Below are positions 7,801 through 16,295 of a stretch of 58,535 nucleotides of DNA, in pieces (the first letter of the stretch is position 1; each line of letters begins with the position of its first letter). The notes below the pieces were generated by a model, which was not told the DNA's origin, made no database searches, and saw nothing but the letters and a program-made list of their open reading frames with translations. A program made the position numbers and the translations under genes. Origin of the DNA: JABAYQ01 sp049890095 (lineage in GTDB: Bacteria; Bacteroidota; Bacteroidia; Flavobacteriales; UBA7312); contig JBMHCD010000001.1 in the NCBI GenBank assembly GCA_049890095.1, positions 1-58,535 on the forward strand, given 5' to 3'.

Positions 7801-8697
7801 CTTGATTTTCAGAGTATCAATTACAATGGGTCTAAATGGGTTGTTGATAAGAATTTAAATGTTGATGTTCAGACACTTTTAAATAACTACCTTACTAAAA
7901 ATAGTGAGTTAGATGGTGAATTTAGACGTGAAAAGTTTGCAATTACTGTTGGTGATGAACTTCCTGCTGGGGTTCTTAAACTTGCAAAAGTTTATGTTGC
8001 TAAAAAACGTAAAGTTCAAGTAGGAGATAAGCTTGCTGGTCGTCATGGTAATAAAGGGATTGTTGCTAAAATCGTTAGAGATGAAGATATGCCTTTCCTT
8101 GAAGATGGTTCAACAGTTGATATTGTTCTAAATCCACTTGGTGTACCATCAAGAATGAACTTAGGTCAAATTTATGAAACTGTACTTGCATGGGCTGGGC
8201 AAAAACTCGATAAAAAATACTTTACTCCAGTATTTGATGGCGCATCTATAAATGACATAAATGCCGAGACAGATGCAGCAGGATTACCAAGGTACGGACA
8301 AACATATTTATATGATGGAGGTACAGGAGAGCGATTTGACCAACCTGCAACTGTAGGAATTATTTACATGCTTAAATTAGGTCATATGGTTGATGATAAA
8401 ATGCATGCTAGATCCATCGGACCTTACTCTCTAATAACTCAACAACCTCTTGGTGGTAAAGCTCAATTTGGTGGTCAGAGACTTGGAGAAATGGAAGTTT
8501 GGGCTCTGGAAGGCTATGGTGCAGCAAATATTCTTCAAGAAATGTTAACAGTAAAATCTGATGATGTTATCGGAAGAGCAAAAGCTTATGAATCTATTGT
8601 TAAAGGTAATCCTATGCCAAATCCAGGCATCCCAGAATCATTCAATGTACTAATGCATGAGTTAATGGGTCTCGGATTAAAAGTAACTTTAGACTAA
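4897..8697 (+). CDS. rpoB: DNA-directed RNA polymerase subunit beta
   Basis: RpoB is a catalytic subunit of RNA polymerase; with RpoC it forms the active centre. At 1266 residues it has the length usual for the phylum. The rifampicin pocket (about residues 462-530) reads as the drug-sensitive form: QLSQFMDQ, THKRRMSALGPGG and PIETPEGPNIGL are all intact. The C-terminal part contains the GDKLAGRHGNKG active-site region and the GGKAQFGGQRLGEMEVWAL block. rpoC follows after 33 bases without a visible terminator. Confidence 0.99.
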   Translation: MSNRINFASIKNQMSYPDFLDIQIGAFRDFFQIGVSSERRKEEGLWQVFNDHFPISDSRNNFVLEFIDYNIDPPRYTIDECIERGLTYKVPLKAKLKLYCTDPDHEDFETIEQEVFLGSVPYVTPKGSFVVNGAERVVVSQLHRSPGVFFGHSFHANGAKLYSARVIPFKGSWIEFATDIHNVMYAYIDRKKKLPVTTLLRSIGFENDKDILEIFNLADEVRVSKAALKRVVGRKLAARILKTWIEDFVDEDTGEVVSIERNEVIIDRETVIEKEHIEDIIESGSKTVLLHKEDVSTSEYAIIYNTLQKDPTNSEKEAVIYIYRQLRNAEPPDEETARGIIDKLFFSDQRYSLGEVGRFRINKKLGLDVDSDIQILTKEDIISIIKNLIELANSKTNVDDIDHLSNRRVRTVGEQLSNQFSLGLSRMARTIRERMNVRDNEVFTPVDLINAKTLSSVINSFFGTNQLSQFMDQTNPLAEVTHKRRMSALGPGGLSRERAGFEVRDVHYTHYGRLCPIETPEGPNIGLISSLCVFAKVNNLGFIETPYRPVKDGVVDLEANPVYLSAEEEDNMTIAQANATINPKGEFEDDRIKSRFEGDYPLTEPTNINLMDVAPNQIASIAASLIPFLEHDDANRALMGSNMMRQAVPLLQSDAPIVGTGLEPHVAKDSRVLVNAEGNGTVEYVDANEIHIRYDIPEEEKVLTFDEDVKIYSLTKFKKTNQNTCINLKPIVKIGDKVTKGQVLCEGYATQNGELAIGRNLKVAFMPWKGYNFEDAIVLSERVVREDLFTSIHIEEMVVNVRDTKRGAEELTADIPNVSEEATKDLDENGMIRVGAEVKAGDIIIGKITPKGESDPTPEEKLLKAIFGDKAGDVKDASLKARPSFKGVVIDKKLFSKSVKDKRARVMDKESVELLQKEYDKLGAELKSKLVSKLFSLLSGKTSQGIFNNLGEEAISKGVKYTLKSLQALDFQSINYNGSKWVVDKNLNVDVQTLLNNYLTKNSELDGEFRREKFAITVGDELPAGVLKLAKVYVAKKRKVQVGDKLAGRHGNKGIVAKIVRDEDMPFLEDGSTVDIVLNPLGVPSRMNLGQIYETVLAWAGQKLDKKYFTPVFDGASINDINAETDAAGLPRYGQTYLYDGGTGERFDQPATVGIIYMLKLGHMVDDKMHARSIGPYSLITQQPLGGKAQFGGQRLGEMEVWALEGYGAANILQEMLTVKSDDVIGRAKAYESIVKGNPMPNPGIPESFNVLMHELMGLGLKVTLD

Positions 8698-8730
8698 CAA
8701 TAAAATCTTAATATTCTATAATAAATAGAC

Positions 8731-11700
8731 ATGGCAATAAGAAAAGGTAAAAAAGAAGTTAACAATAGTTTTTCTAACATTACAATTAGTCTTGCTTCTC
8801 CGGAAGACATTTTGGCTAAATCTAGTGGAGAGGTAACTAAACCAGAAACGATAAACTACAGAACTTACAAACCAGAAAGAGATGGTCTTTTTTGTGAACG
8901 TATTTTCGGACCAACAAAAGACTATGAATGTCATTGTGGTAAGTATAAGAGAATCAGATACAAAGGAATTGTATGTGATAGATGTGGTGTAGAAGTTACT
9001 GAAAAGAAAGTTCGTAGAGAACGTACTGGTCATATTCAGCTTGTTGTTCCTGTCGCTCATATTTGGTATTCAAAATCAAATCCAAATAAAATTGGATATT
9101 TATTAGGGTTACCTGGTAAGAAATTGGATATGATTATTTATTATGAGCGTTATGTAGTTATTCAAGAAGGAAATGCAGTAGATGATGAAGGTAATCCTTT
9201 GAAGTTTATGGATTTCTTGACAGAAGACGAGTATCTTAATGCTTTGGAAAGAATACCTGCTGAAAATAGATATTTGGATGAAGAAGACCCAAATAAATTT
9301 ATTGCAAAAATGGGAGCTGAAGCTCTAATTGAGTTATTAAATCGTTTAGATTTAGATCAACTTTCTTATGATTTGCGTCATAAAGCAAATACAGAAACTT
9401 CTCAACAAAGAAAAGCTGAAGCTTTAAAACGCTTACAAGTTATAGAAGCATTTAGAGATGCAAACTCTAGAGTAGAAAATAAGCCTGAGTGGATGATTGT
9501 TAAAGTTATACCAGTTATTCCGCCAGAATTAAGACCTTTAGTTCCATTAGATGGAGGAAGATTTGCTACTTCTGATTTAAATGATTTGTACAGAAGAGTA
9601 ATAATTAGAAATAATCGTTTAAAACGATTGATTGAAATTAAGGCTCCAGAAGTAATACTTAGAAATGAAAAGAGAATGCTTCAGGAATCTGTTGATTCAT
9701 TATTTGATAACTCAAGAAAGTCTAGTGCTGTAAAAACAGAGTCAAACAGAGCATTAAAATCATTATCCGATAGTCTTAAAGGAAAGCAAGGTCGTTTTCG
9801 TCAAAATTTATTAGGTAAGCGTGTAGATTATTCAGCTCGTTCTGTAATTGTTGTTGGACCTGAGCTAAAAATGCATGAATGTGGTCTTCCTAAGAATATG
9901 GCAGCCGAACTTTACAAACCATTCATCATTAGAAAAATGATTGATAGAGGTATTGTAAAAACTGTAAAATCTGCTAAAAAAATCATAGACAAGAGAGAGC
10001 CTGTTGTTTGGGATATTCTTGAAAATGTGATGAAAGGTCATCCTGTTCTTTTGAACAGAGCTCCTACTCTTCACCGTTTAGGTATTCAGGCATTTCAACC
10101 TGTAATGATTGAAGGTAAAGCAATTCGTCTACATCCTTTAGTTTGTACAGCATTTAATGCCGATTTTGATGGTGATCAAATGGCAGTTCATTTACCACTT
10201 GGTGAAGCAGCTGTTCTTGAAGCTCAGTTGTTAATGTTGGCGTCGCATAATATACTTAATCCAGCAAATGGTGCTCCGATAACAGTACCTTCTCAAGATA
10301 TGGTACTAGGATTGTATTATATGACTAAACCTTTAAAAAATGCTAAAGGTGAAGGCCTGACTTTCTATTCGTCTGAAGAAGTTAAAATAGCTTATAATGA
10401 AAAAAGAGTTGATCTTCATGCTGTAATTAAAGTTAAGGCAAATGTTTTAGAAAATAATAAGCTGGTATCAAAATTAATTGAAACAACTACTGGAAGAGTT
10501 TTATTTAATGAATTTGTTCCAACAGAAGTAGGATATTTAGATCATTTATTGACTAAGAAAGCATTAAGAGATATTATTGGCGAAATTTTAAAAGTTTCTG
10601 GTATAGCAAAAACAGCAGAATTTTTAGATAATATTAAAGGTATTGGTTATTCAATGGCATTTAAAGGTGGATTATCGTTTAATCTTGGAGATGTTATTAT
10701 TCCTGATGAAAAAGATAGTATGGTTAGTGATGCTTATAATCAAGTTGATGAGGTTTCAGCTAACTATAACATGGGATTCATAACTAATAATGAACGTTAT
10801 AATCAAGTTATTGATATTTGGTCAAATACTAATGCTCATCTTACTGAGAAAGTAATGAGACAATTAAGTTCTGATAAAGAAGGGTTTAACTCTGTATACA
10901 TGATGTTAGACTCTGGTGCTAGGGGTTCTAAAGAACAAATTAAGCAACTTGGAGGAATGAGAGGTCTAATGGCAAAACCACAAAAATCGGGAGATAAAAG
11001 TGGTGCTGCGATTATTGAAAACCCAATTATTGCCAATTTTAAAGAAGGCTTATCCATACTTGAGTATTTTATTTCTACTCACGGTGCAAGAAAAGGTCTT
11101 GCTGATACGGCATTAAAAACAGCAGATGCTGGCTATTTGACAAGAAGACTAGTAGATTCTTCTCAGGATGTTGTTGTTACTATTGATGACTGTGGAACCT
11201 TAAGAGGTCTTGAGATTTCTGCCTTAAAGAAAAATGATGAAATTATCGAGCCTTTATCTGACCGTATTGTTGGTAGGGTTTCGTTACATGATGTGGTAGA
11301 TCAAGACAATAATATCATTGTTTCTTCTTCTGAGCTAATTACAGAAGATATTGCCGCTCAAATTGAAGCTGCTCAAATTGAATCTGTTGAGATCAGGTCT
11401 GCATTGACATGCGAATCTAAAAAAGGAATTTGTGCAAAGTGTTATGGTAGAAATCTATCTACTGCAAACATGGCAGTTCCTGGAGATACTGTTGGTGTTG
11501 TTGCAGCACAATCTATTGGAGAGCCAGGAACACAACTTACACTAAGAACATTCCACTTTGGTGGAACCGCATCAAAAATTGCCTCTGAATCAAGTGTAGT
11601 TTCAAAATTTGATGGTAAATTAGAAATTGATGATTTGAAAACTATTTCTAGCGTAGATGATGAAGGTAAAGAGATAGAATTAGTGATAAGTAGAACTTCT

Positions 11701-13041
11701 GAGGCTAGGGTAATTGATGAAAAGCAAGGAGTGGTTTTAACTACAACTAATATTCCTTATGGTTCAGTTTTATATGTGAAATCTGGAAAGAAAGTTAAAA
11801 AAGGAACTTTAATTTGTAATTGGGATCCTTATAACGCAGTAATTATTTCTGAACTTGGAGGAAAAATTTCATTTAGTGATATTAAGGAAGGACTTTCTTA
11901 TAGAGTAGAATCTGATGAACAAACAGGTTTTGAGGAGAAAGTAATGATTGAGCGTAAGGACAAAACTTTGAATCCAACTATAAAAGTTGTTGATAAAAAA
12001 GGTGTTGTACTTCGAAATTATAGCGTTCCTGTTAAAGCACATTTAACTGTAAATGACGGAGATGAAATTAACCCAGGTAAGATTATTGCAAAAATTCCTC
12101 GACTTGCAAGTTCGTTAGGTGATATTACTGGTGGTCTTCCAAGAGTTACAGAGTTGTTTGAAGCTCGTAATCCATCGAATCCAGCGGTAGTAACAGAAAT
12201 TGATGGAATTATAACTTTCGGACCTAAGATTAAGAGAGGTAATAAAGAGATTATTGTTACTTCTAAGTCTGGAGAGATTAAAAAGTATTTGATTCCTCTA
12301 TCAAAACATATTTTAGTTCAAGAAAATGATTTTGTTAAATCAGGAATGCCATTATGTGATGGAGCTATTACTCCTTCTGATATACTTAGAATTAAAGGGC
12401 CTACTGCTGTTCAAGAATATATTGTAAACGAAATACAAGAGGTTTATCGTTTACAAGGAATGAAAATTAATGATAAACACTTTGAAGTTATTGTAAGACA
12501 AATGATGAGAAAGATGAATATCATTGATGCAGGAGATACTGTTTTCTTGGATGGTCAGACTGTAACTAAGTTAGAATTTATGGAAGAGAACGATCGAATT
12601 TACGGAACTAAGGTAGTTGAAGATACAGGAGACTCTGATGTTCTTAAATTAGGTCAAATTGTATCTGCTCGTAAGCTAAGAGAAGAAAATTCAAGATTGA
12701 AGCGTAAGGATTTAAAACCGGTCACAGCACGTGATACTGTTCCTGCAACTAGTGAGCAAATTATTCAGGGTATTACTCGTGCAGCTCTTCAAACTAATAG
12801 TTGGGTGTCGGCTGCATCGTTCCAAGAAACTACCAAAGTATTGAATGCTGCTGCGATTAATGGTAAGCGTGATTCTCTTGATGGGTTAAAAGAAAATGTA
12901 ATTGTTGGACATAAGATTCCAGCAGGAACAGGTCTGAAGTTATATGACAATCTTGTTGTAGGCTCTCAAGAAGAGTATGATAGACTTTCAGTAGATTCGA
13001 ATTCACTAGAAGATGAAACCGAAATAATAACTGAAGTTTAA
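8731..13041 (+). CDS. rpoC: DNA-directed RNA polymerase subunit beta'
   Basis: The 1436-residue beta' subunit carries the catalytic magnesium site NADFDGD (residues 476-482). The N-terminal zinc ribbon has Cys67, Cys69, Cys82 and Cys85. The second zinc site is CESKKGICAKC in the C-terminal half, and it is followed by the SIGEPGTQLTLRTFH trigger-loop/bridge region. Its stop codon overlaps the next start (TAATG), so the DUF3467 gene is translationally coupled to it. Confidence 0.99.
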   Translation: MAIRKGKKEVNNSFSNITISLASPEDILAKSSGEVTKPETINYRTYKPERDGLFCERIFGPTKDYECHCGKYKRIRYKGIVCDRCGVEVTEKKVRRERTGHIQLVVPVAHIWYSKSNPNKIGYLLGLPGKKLDMIIYYERYVVIQEGNAVDDEGNPLKFMDFLTEDEYLNALERIPAENRYLDEEDPNKFIAKMGAEALIELLNRLDLDQLSYDLRHKANTETSQQRKAEALKRLQVIEAFRDANSRVENKPEWMIVKVIPVIPPELRPLVPLDGGRFATSDLNDLYRRVIIRNNRLKRLIEIKAPEVILRNEKRMLQESVDSLFDNSRKSSAVKTESNRALKSLSDSLKGKQGRFRQNLLGKRVDYSARSVIVVGPELKMHECGLPKNMAAELYKPFIIRKMIDRGIVKTVKSAKKIIDKREPVVWDILENVMKGHPVLLNRAPTLHRLGIQAFQPVMIEGKAIRLHPLVCTAFNADFDGDQMAVHLPLGEAAVLEAQLLMLASHNILNPANGAPITVPSQDMVLGLYYMTKPLKNAKGEGLTFYSSEEVKIAYNEKRVDLHAVIKVKANVLENNKLVSKLIETTTGRVLFNEFVPTEVGYLDHLLTKKALRDIIGEILKVSGIAKTAEFLDNIKGIGYSMAFKGGLSFNLGDVIIPDEKDSMVSDAYNQVDEVSANYNMGFITNNERYNQVIDIWSNTNAHLTEKVMRQLSSDKEGFNSVYMMLDSGARGSKEQIKQLGGMRGLMAKPQKSGDKSGAAIIENPIIANFKEGLSILEYFISTHGARKGLADTALKTADAGYLTRRLVDSSQDVVVTIDDCGTLRGLEISALKKNDEIIEPLSDRIVGRVSLHDVVDQDNNIIVSSSELITEDIAAQIEAAQIESVEIRSALTCESKKGICAKCYGRNLSTANMAVPGDTVGVVAAQSIGEPGTQLTLRTFHFGGTASKIASESSVVSKFDGKLEIDDLKTISSVDDEGKEIELVISRTSEARVIDEKQGVVLTTTNIPYGSVLYVKSGKKVKKGTLICNWDPYNAVIISELGGKISFSDIKEGLSYRVESDEQTGFEEKVMIERKDKTLNPTIKVVDKKGVVLRNYSVPVKAHLTVNDGDEINPGKIIAKIPRLASSLGDITGGLPRVTELFEARNPSNPAVVTEIDGIITFGPKIKRGNKEIIVTSKSGEIKKYLIPLSKHILVQENDFVKSGMPLCDGAITPSDILRIKGPTAVQEYIVNEIQEVYRLQGMKINDKHFEVIVRQMMRKMNIIDAGDTVFLDGQTVTKLEFMEENDRIYGTKVVEDTGDSDVLKLGQIVSARKLREENSRLKRKDLKPVTARDTVPATSEQIIQGITRAALQTNSWVSAASFQETTKVLNAAAINGKRDSLDGLKENVIVGHKIPAGTGLKLYDNLVVGSQEEYDRLSVDSNSLEDETEIITEV

Positions 13042-13352
13042 TGGCTGAAGAAAATAAGAAAAAAGGGCTTAATATTGAGCTGACTGAAGAAATTGCTGAA
13101 GGTATTTACAGTAATTTAGCTATAATCAATCATTCGCCTAGCGAGTTTGTAGTTGACTTTATAAAAGTTATGCCTGGTGTTCCTAAAGCTAAAGTTAAAT
13201 CGAGAGTTGTTTTGACGCCTCAACATGCTAAAAGATTCATGAAAGCGTTAGTAGAAAATGTAAATAAATTCGAACAGCAACATGGAGAAATTAAAAATGT
13301 TGAACAAGCATCAATCCCGCTTAATTTTGGAGGGCCTACAGCCGAAGCATAA
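13041..13352 (+). CDS. DUF3467 domain-containing protein
   Basis: This 103-residue protein is of the DUF3467 type, which I recognise as a small protein commonly found directly behind rpoC in Bacteroidota. Visible features are an acidic-to-basic N-terminus, a central beta-rich part (YSNLAIINHSPSEFVVDF), the VVLTPQHAKRF motif around residues 55-65, and a loose C-terminus. There is no signal peptide or membrane helix. Its ATG shares one base with the rpoC stop. The function is unknown; co-expression with RNA polymerase is all the context says. Confidence 0.85.
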   Translation: MAEENKKKGLNIELTEEIAEGIYSNLAIINHSPSEFVVDFIKVMPGVPKAKVKSRVVLTPQHAKRFMKALVENVNKFEQQHGEIKNVEQASIPLNFGGPTAEA

Positions 13353-13384
13353 AAAAAAGCCACTCATTTGAGTGGCTTTTTTTG
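13352..13384. terminator. Bidirectional terminator closing the rpoBC operon
   Basis: GCCACTC (13359-13365) pairs with GAGTGGC (13370-13376) around ATTT. Eight A lie before it and seven T after it, so it works in both directions. It serves the + operon and the convergent desaturase gene. Confidence 0.93.
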
Positions 13385-13389
13385 TTTTA

Positions 13390-14469
13390 CTACTTTTCTC
13401 CTAGCTTTTTTAACATCTTAAAATGTTCACCTAATGCTGTCGCATAGTTTTTTTGAGTGTAATAAGGAAGATTATATTTTTTTGCTTTCGCTTTGACAAT
13501 TTTTGAAATATCTTGATAATGTACATGACAAATATTTGGAAATAGGTGATGTTCAACTTGAAAGTTAAGACCTCCAATAAACCAGGAAAAGAACTTGCTT
13601 TGTGGAGCATAGTTGGATGTAGTTTGTAATTGGTGAATAGCCCAGTTATTTTCAATTGTTCCTTCATTGTTAACTGTTGGATATTCGCAATCCGGCATAA
13701 TATGAGCAGTTTGAAAAATAGTTGCTAGTATAAAACCAGCTACAAAGTGTAAAGAAACAAAACAAACTAACCAAAAACCAAACGTTAATGAATCAATTAA
13801 CATCATTGGAATAACTAACATATACAAGTAATAAACGATTTTCCATGCGATCATTTCTAACATAAGTGGAAGGTATTCTTTTTTTGTAATTACATTATCT
13901 CTTCTGAAATCATTTAATTGCTTAAACTCTTTATTTGTTGCCCATGAAATGGTCATAAGACAATAAAAAAACCAAGCATAAATATGTTGAAATTTGTGAA
14001 TTTTTTTGATTGGTGCAGTTGGAGAAAATCTTAAAAGAGGAACTGGTGTAACATCAGGATCAAGGCCATCAATATTTGTAAAAGTATGATGTAGTCTATT
14101 GTGTTGTATTTTCCAATTTTTGGCAGAACCACCTAAAAAATTTAAACTAAGACCAAATAAAGTGTTTAAAAATTTATGTTTTGAAAAAGCTCCGTGATTA
14201 GCATCATGCATCACTGATAAGCCAATGCCTGCCATACCAACCCCCATTAATAACCAAAGCATCCAAAATAACCATGAGTTTGTGACCACACCAGAAATCA
14301 TGATAATGTAAGGAATTGCATATAATGATATCATAAAAATACTTTTTAATATCATATTTGTATTTCCAAACCTTGTAATTTTATTAGATTTAAAATATTC
14401 GTCAACTGATTGTCTTAAATCTGTTATAAATTCTTTTGAATGATTTTTATCAAATTTTGCTTTTTTCAT
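13390..14469 (-). CDS. Membrane fatty acid desaturase (front-end/linoleoyl-CoA desaturase-like)
   Basis: This integral-membrane di-iron desaturase has 359 residues. The three histidine boxes are visible: HDANH (88-92), HNRLHH (123-128) and QVEHH (304-308). A Gln in the third box is typical of front-end (delta-5/6-type) acyl desaturases, but no cytochrome b5 domain is fused, as is usual in bacterial members. Hydrophobic segments lie at about 40-85, 165-178, 208-228 and 230-255. It likely adjusts membrane lipid unsaturation; the regiospecificity cannot be told. A weak -7-like TATCTTTA lies 20 bases upstream of the start. Confidence 0.88.
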   Translation of the reverse strand: MKKAKFDKNHSKEFITDLRQSVDEYFKSNKITRFGNTNMILKSIFMISLYAIPYIIMISGVVTNSWLFWMLWLLMGVGMAGIGLSVMHDANHGAFSKHKFLNTLFGLSLNFLGGSAKNWKIQHNRLHHTFTNIDGLDPDVTPVPLLRFSPTAPIKKIHKFQHIYAWFFYCLMTISWATNKEFKQLNDFRRDNVITKKEYLPLMLEMIAWKIVYYLYMLVIPMMLIDSLTFGFWLVCFVSLHFVAGFILATIFQTAHIMPDCEYPTVNNEGTIENNWAIHQLQTTSNYAPQSKFFSWFIGGLNFQVEHHLFPNICHVHYQDISKIVKAKAKKYNLPYYTQKNYATALGEHFKMLKKLGEK

Positions 14470-14503
14470 TTAATTTTTTTTTGCAGGTATAAAGATACGG
14501 AAT

Positions 14504-15289
14504 TTAATCCTCAATTATGTGTTTTGTAAAGTAATCAACGCTTTTTAAAATTCTGCTTCCATACCAACTAAACATTTCTCCATCAACGATATATATATTT
14601 GTATTTGGAAATATATTTTTTAGTTCTTTTTGGTGTTTTTCTTTAAAGGGAAAAGGTTCTGAAGAAAGAAAAATGAGTTCGGGATTGAGCTCTTTGATTT
14701 TTTCAATACTAATTATCGGATATCGATCAGACAAATGAGAACACAAATTTTTATACCCACATTTTTCAATCATATCATTTATGAATGTATCTTTATTAAT
14801 TGACATATATGGGTTATTCCATATTAGGTAAATAACGGCTTTTGTGTTTTTCGATAAAGAAGTTAAGGAATTAAATTTTTCATTTATTTTTTTGACAATA
14901 TTATTTGACTCACTAGTCTTAAGTGTAATAGCACCTAATTGTTTAATCATTTCTGTACAGTCATTAAGATTTTTAACGTCGCTAATCCAAACAGGATATT
15001 CTTTTGAAAGTTTCGTTAAATTTACTTCATCATTTTCTTCTTTATTAGCAATGATTAAGTCTGGCTGTAACATTTTTATACGTTCTAAACTAAAATTTTT
15101 AGTGCCGCCAACTTTTGTTATTTTGTCTGTGATATTTTTAGGATGAATACAAAACTTAGTAATTCCAACAATATTATTGGTTAAGCCAAGATCAATAAGT
15201 AGTTCAGTTTGAGATGGTACGAGAGATATAATACGTTTTGGAGGTTGATCCAAAAAAATGGATCGATTCATTTGATCTATAAAAATCAT
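14504..15289 (-). CDS. Helical-backbone metal receptor (BtuF-like substrate-binding fold)
   Basis: This 261-residue protein resembles periplasmic cobalamin/iron-siderophore binding proteins (TroA/BtuF superfamily). PPKRIISLVPSQTELLIDLG opens lobe 1, LQPDLIIA is the conserved edge strand, and PELIFLSSEPFPF lies in lobe 2. No signal peptide is visible, so either it is cytoplasmic or the precursor start is unusual. I chose ATG 15289 because it lies two bases after the stop of the upstream cysteine synthase-like gene; an earlier ATG at 15319 would overlap that gene by 28 bases. The ligand is unknown. Confidence 0.75.
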   Translation of the reverse strand: MIFIDQMNRSIFLDQPPKRIISLVPSQTELLIDLGLTNNIVGITKFCIHPKNITDKITKVGGTKNFSLERIKMLQPDLIIANKEENDEVNLTKLSKEYPVWISDVKNLNDCTEMIKQLGAITLKTSESNNIVKKINEKFNSLTSLSKNTKAVIYLIWNNPYMSINKDTFINDMIEKCGYKNLCSHLSDRYPIISIEKIKELNPELIFLSSEPFPFKEKHQKELKNIFPNTNIYIVDGEMFSWYGSRILKSVDYFTKHIIED

Positions 15290-15291
15290 TA

Positions 15292-16266
15292 TTAAATAAA
15301 CCCTTGCTCCTTCATCCAATCATCATTAAAAATTTTACCAACATATCTGGATCCATGATCGTGTAAGAGAACTACAACAACGTCATCTTTTCCTAATTGA
15401 TCTTTTAATTGATCAATAGCTGCAATTGCACTACCACAAGAATATCCTGCAAAAATTCCTTCCTTTTGGGCAAGTTTCCTAGCAAAAATGGCACCGTCTT
15501 TGTCGGTAACTTTTTCAAAGTGATCAATTATATCAAAGTCGACATTTTTTGGTAAGATATCTTCTCCTATTCCTTCGGTGATATAAGAATAAATTTCTTT
15601 TTCATCAAAGATTCCTGTTTCATGATATTTTTTATAGACTGAACCATAAGAGTCTACACCCCATATTTTGATATTAGGATTTTTTTCTTTTAAAAATTTT
15701 CCAATACCAGAAATTGTTCCACCAGTACCTACACCAACAACAAAATGTGTTATTTTTCCGTCTGTTTGCCTCCAAATTTCTGGTCCAGTAGTTTCGTAGT
15801 GAGCTTGCCTGTTGGATAAATTGTCGTATTGATTGGGGTAAAAAGAATTAGGAATTTCTTTATTTAATCGTTTAGCAACGGAATAATATGATCGAGGATC
15901 ATCAGGAGTAACATTTGTAGGGCAAACATAAATTTCAGCTCCCATTGCTTTTAGTATATCAATTTTTTCTTTTGACTGTTTGTCTGAAATTGTACAAATT
16001 AGTTTATAGCCCTTTTTAATACATCCAAGAGCTAAGCCCATTCCTGTATTACCTGAAGTCCCTTCAATAATAGTACCGCCTTTTTTTAAAATACCAGCTT
16101 TTTCAGCGTCTTCTATCATTTTAATTGCCATTCTATCTTTGGTTGAATGACCAGGATTAAAACTTTCAACTTTTGCTAAAATTAACGCATCAGTTTCTAC
16201 GGTGTTTTTTACTTTTACAAGAGGAGTGTTTCCAATAGTATCTACAATATGATCAAAATATTCCAT
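15292..16266 (-). CDS. PLP-dependent cysteine synthase/cystathionine beta-synthase family protein
   Basis: This fold-type II PLP enzyme has 324 residues. The PLP lysine is Lys43 in the HSTKDR motif, the EGTSGNTG loop binds substrate, and a GTGGTISG phosphate-binding loop follows. The PDDPRSYYSVAKRL ... HYETTGPEIW stretch is closer to cystathionine beta-synthases than to CysK, but there is no C-terminal CBS domain pair. The reaction is therefore O-acetylserine sulfhydrylation or a cystathionine-forming step; sequence alone does not decide. The downstream metal-receptor gene is probably co-transcribed. Confidence 0.85.
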   Translation of the reverse strand: MEYFDHIVDTIGNTPLVKVKNTVETDALILAKVESFNPGHSTKDRMAIKMIEDAEKAGILKKGGTIIEGTSGNTGMGLALGCIKKGYKLICTISDKQSKEKIDILKAMGAEIYVCPTNVTPDDPRSYYSVAKRLNKEIPNSFYPNQYDNLSNRQAHYETTGPEIWRQTDGKITHFVVGVGTGGTISGIGKFLKEKNPNIKIWGVDSYGSVYKKYHETGIFDEKEIYSYITEGIGEDILPKNVDFDIIDHFEKVTDKDGAIFARKLAQKEGIFAGYSCGSAIAAIDQLKDQLGKDDVVVVLLHDHGSRYVGKIFNDDWMKEQGFI

Positions 16267-16270
16267 GTCA

Positions 16271-16278
16271 CAAATTTA
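16271..16278 (-). promoter_or_regulatory. -7 promoter element of the cysteine synthase-like gene
   Basis: TAAATTTG on the - strand is a perfect TAnnTTTG. A TTTG (16301-16304) lies 22 bases upstream of it. Only four bases (TGAC) separate it from the ATG, so the transcript should be leaderless or nearly so. Confidence 0.65.
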
Positions 16279-16295
16279 TCAATAATTGATGAGGA

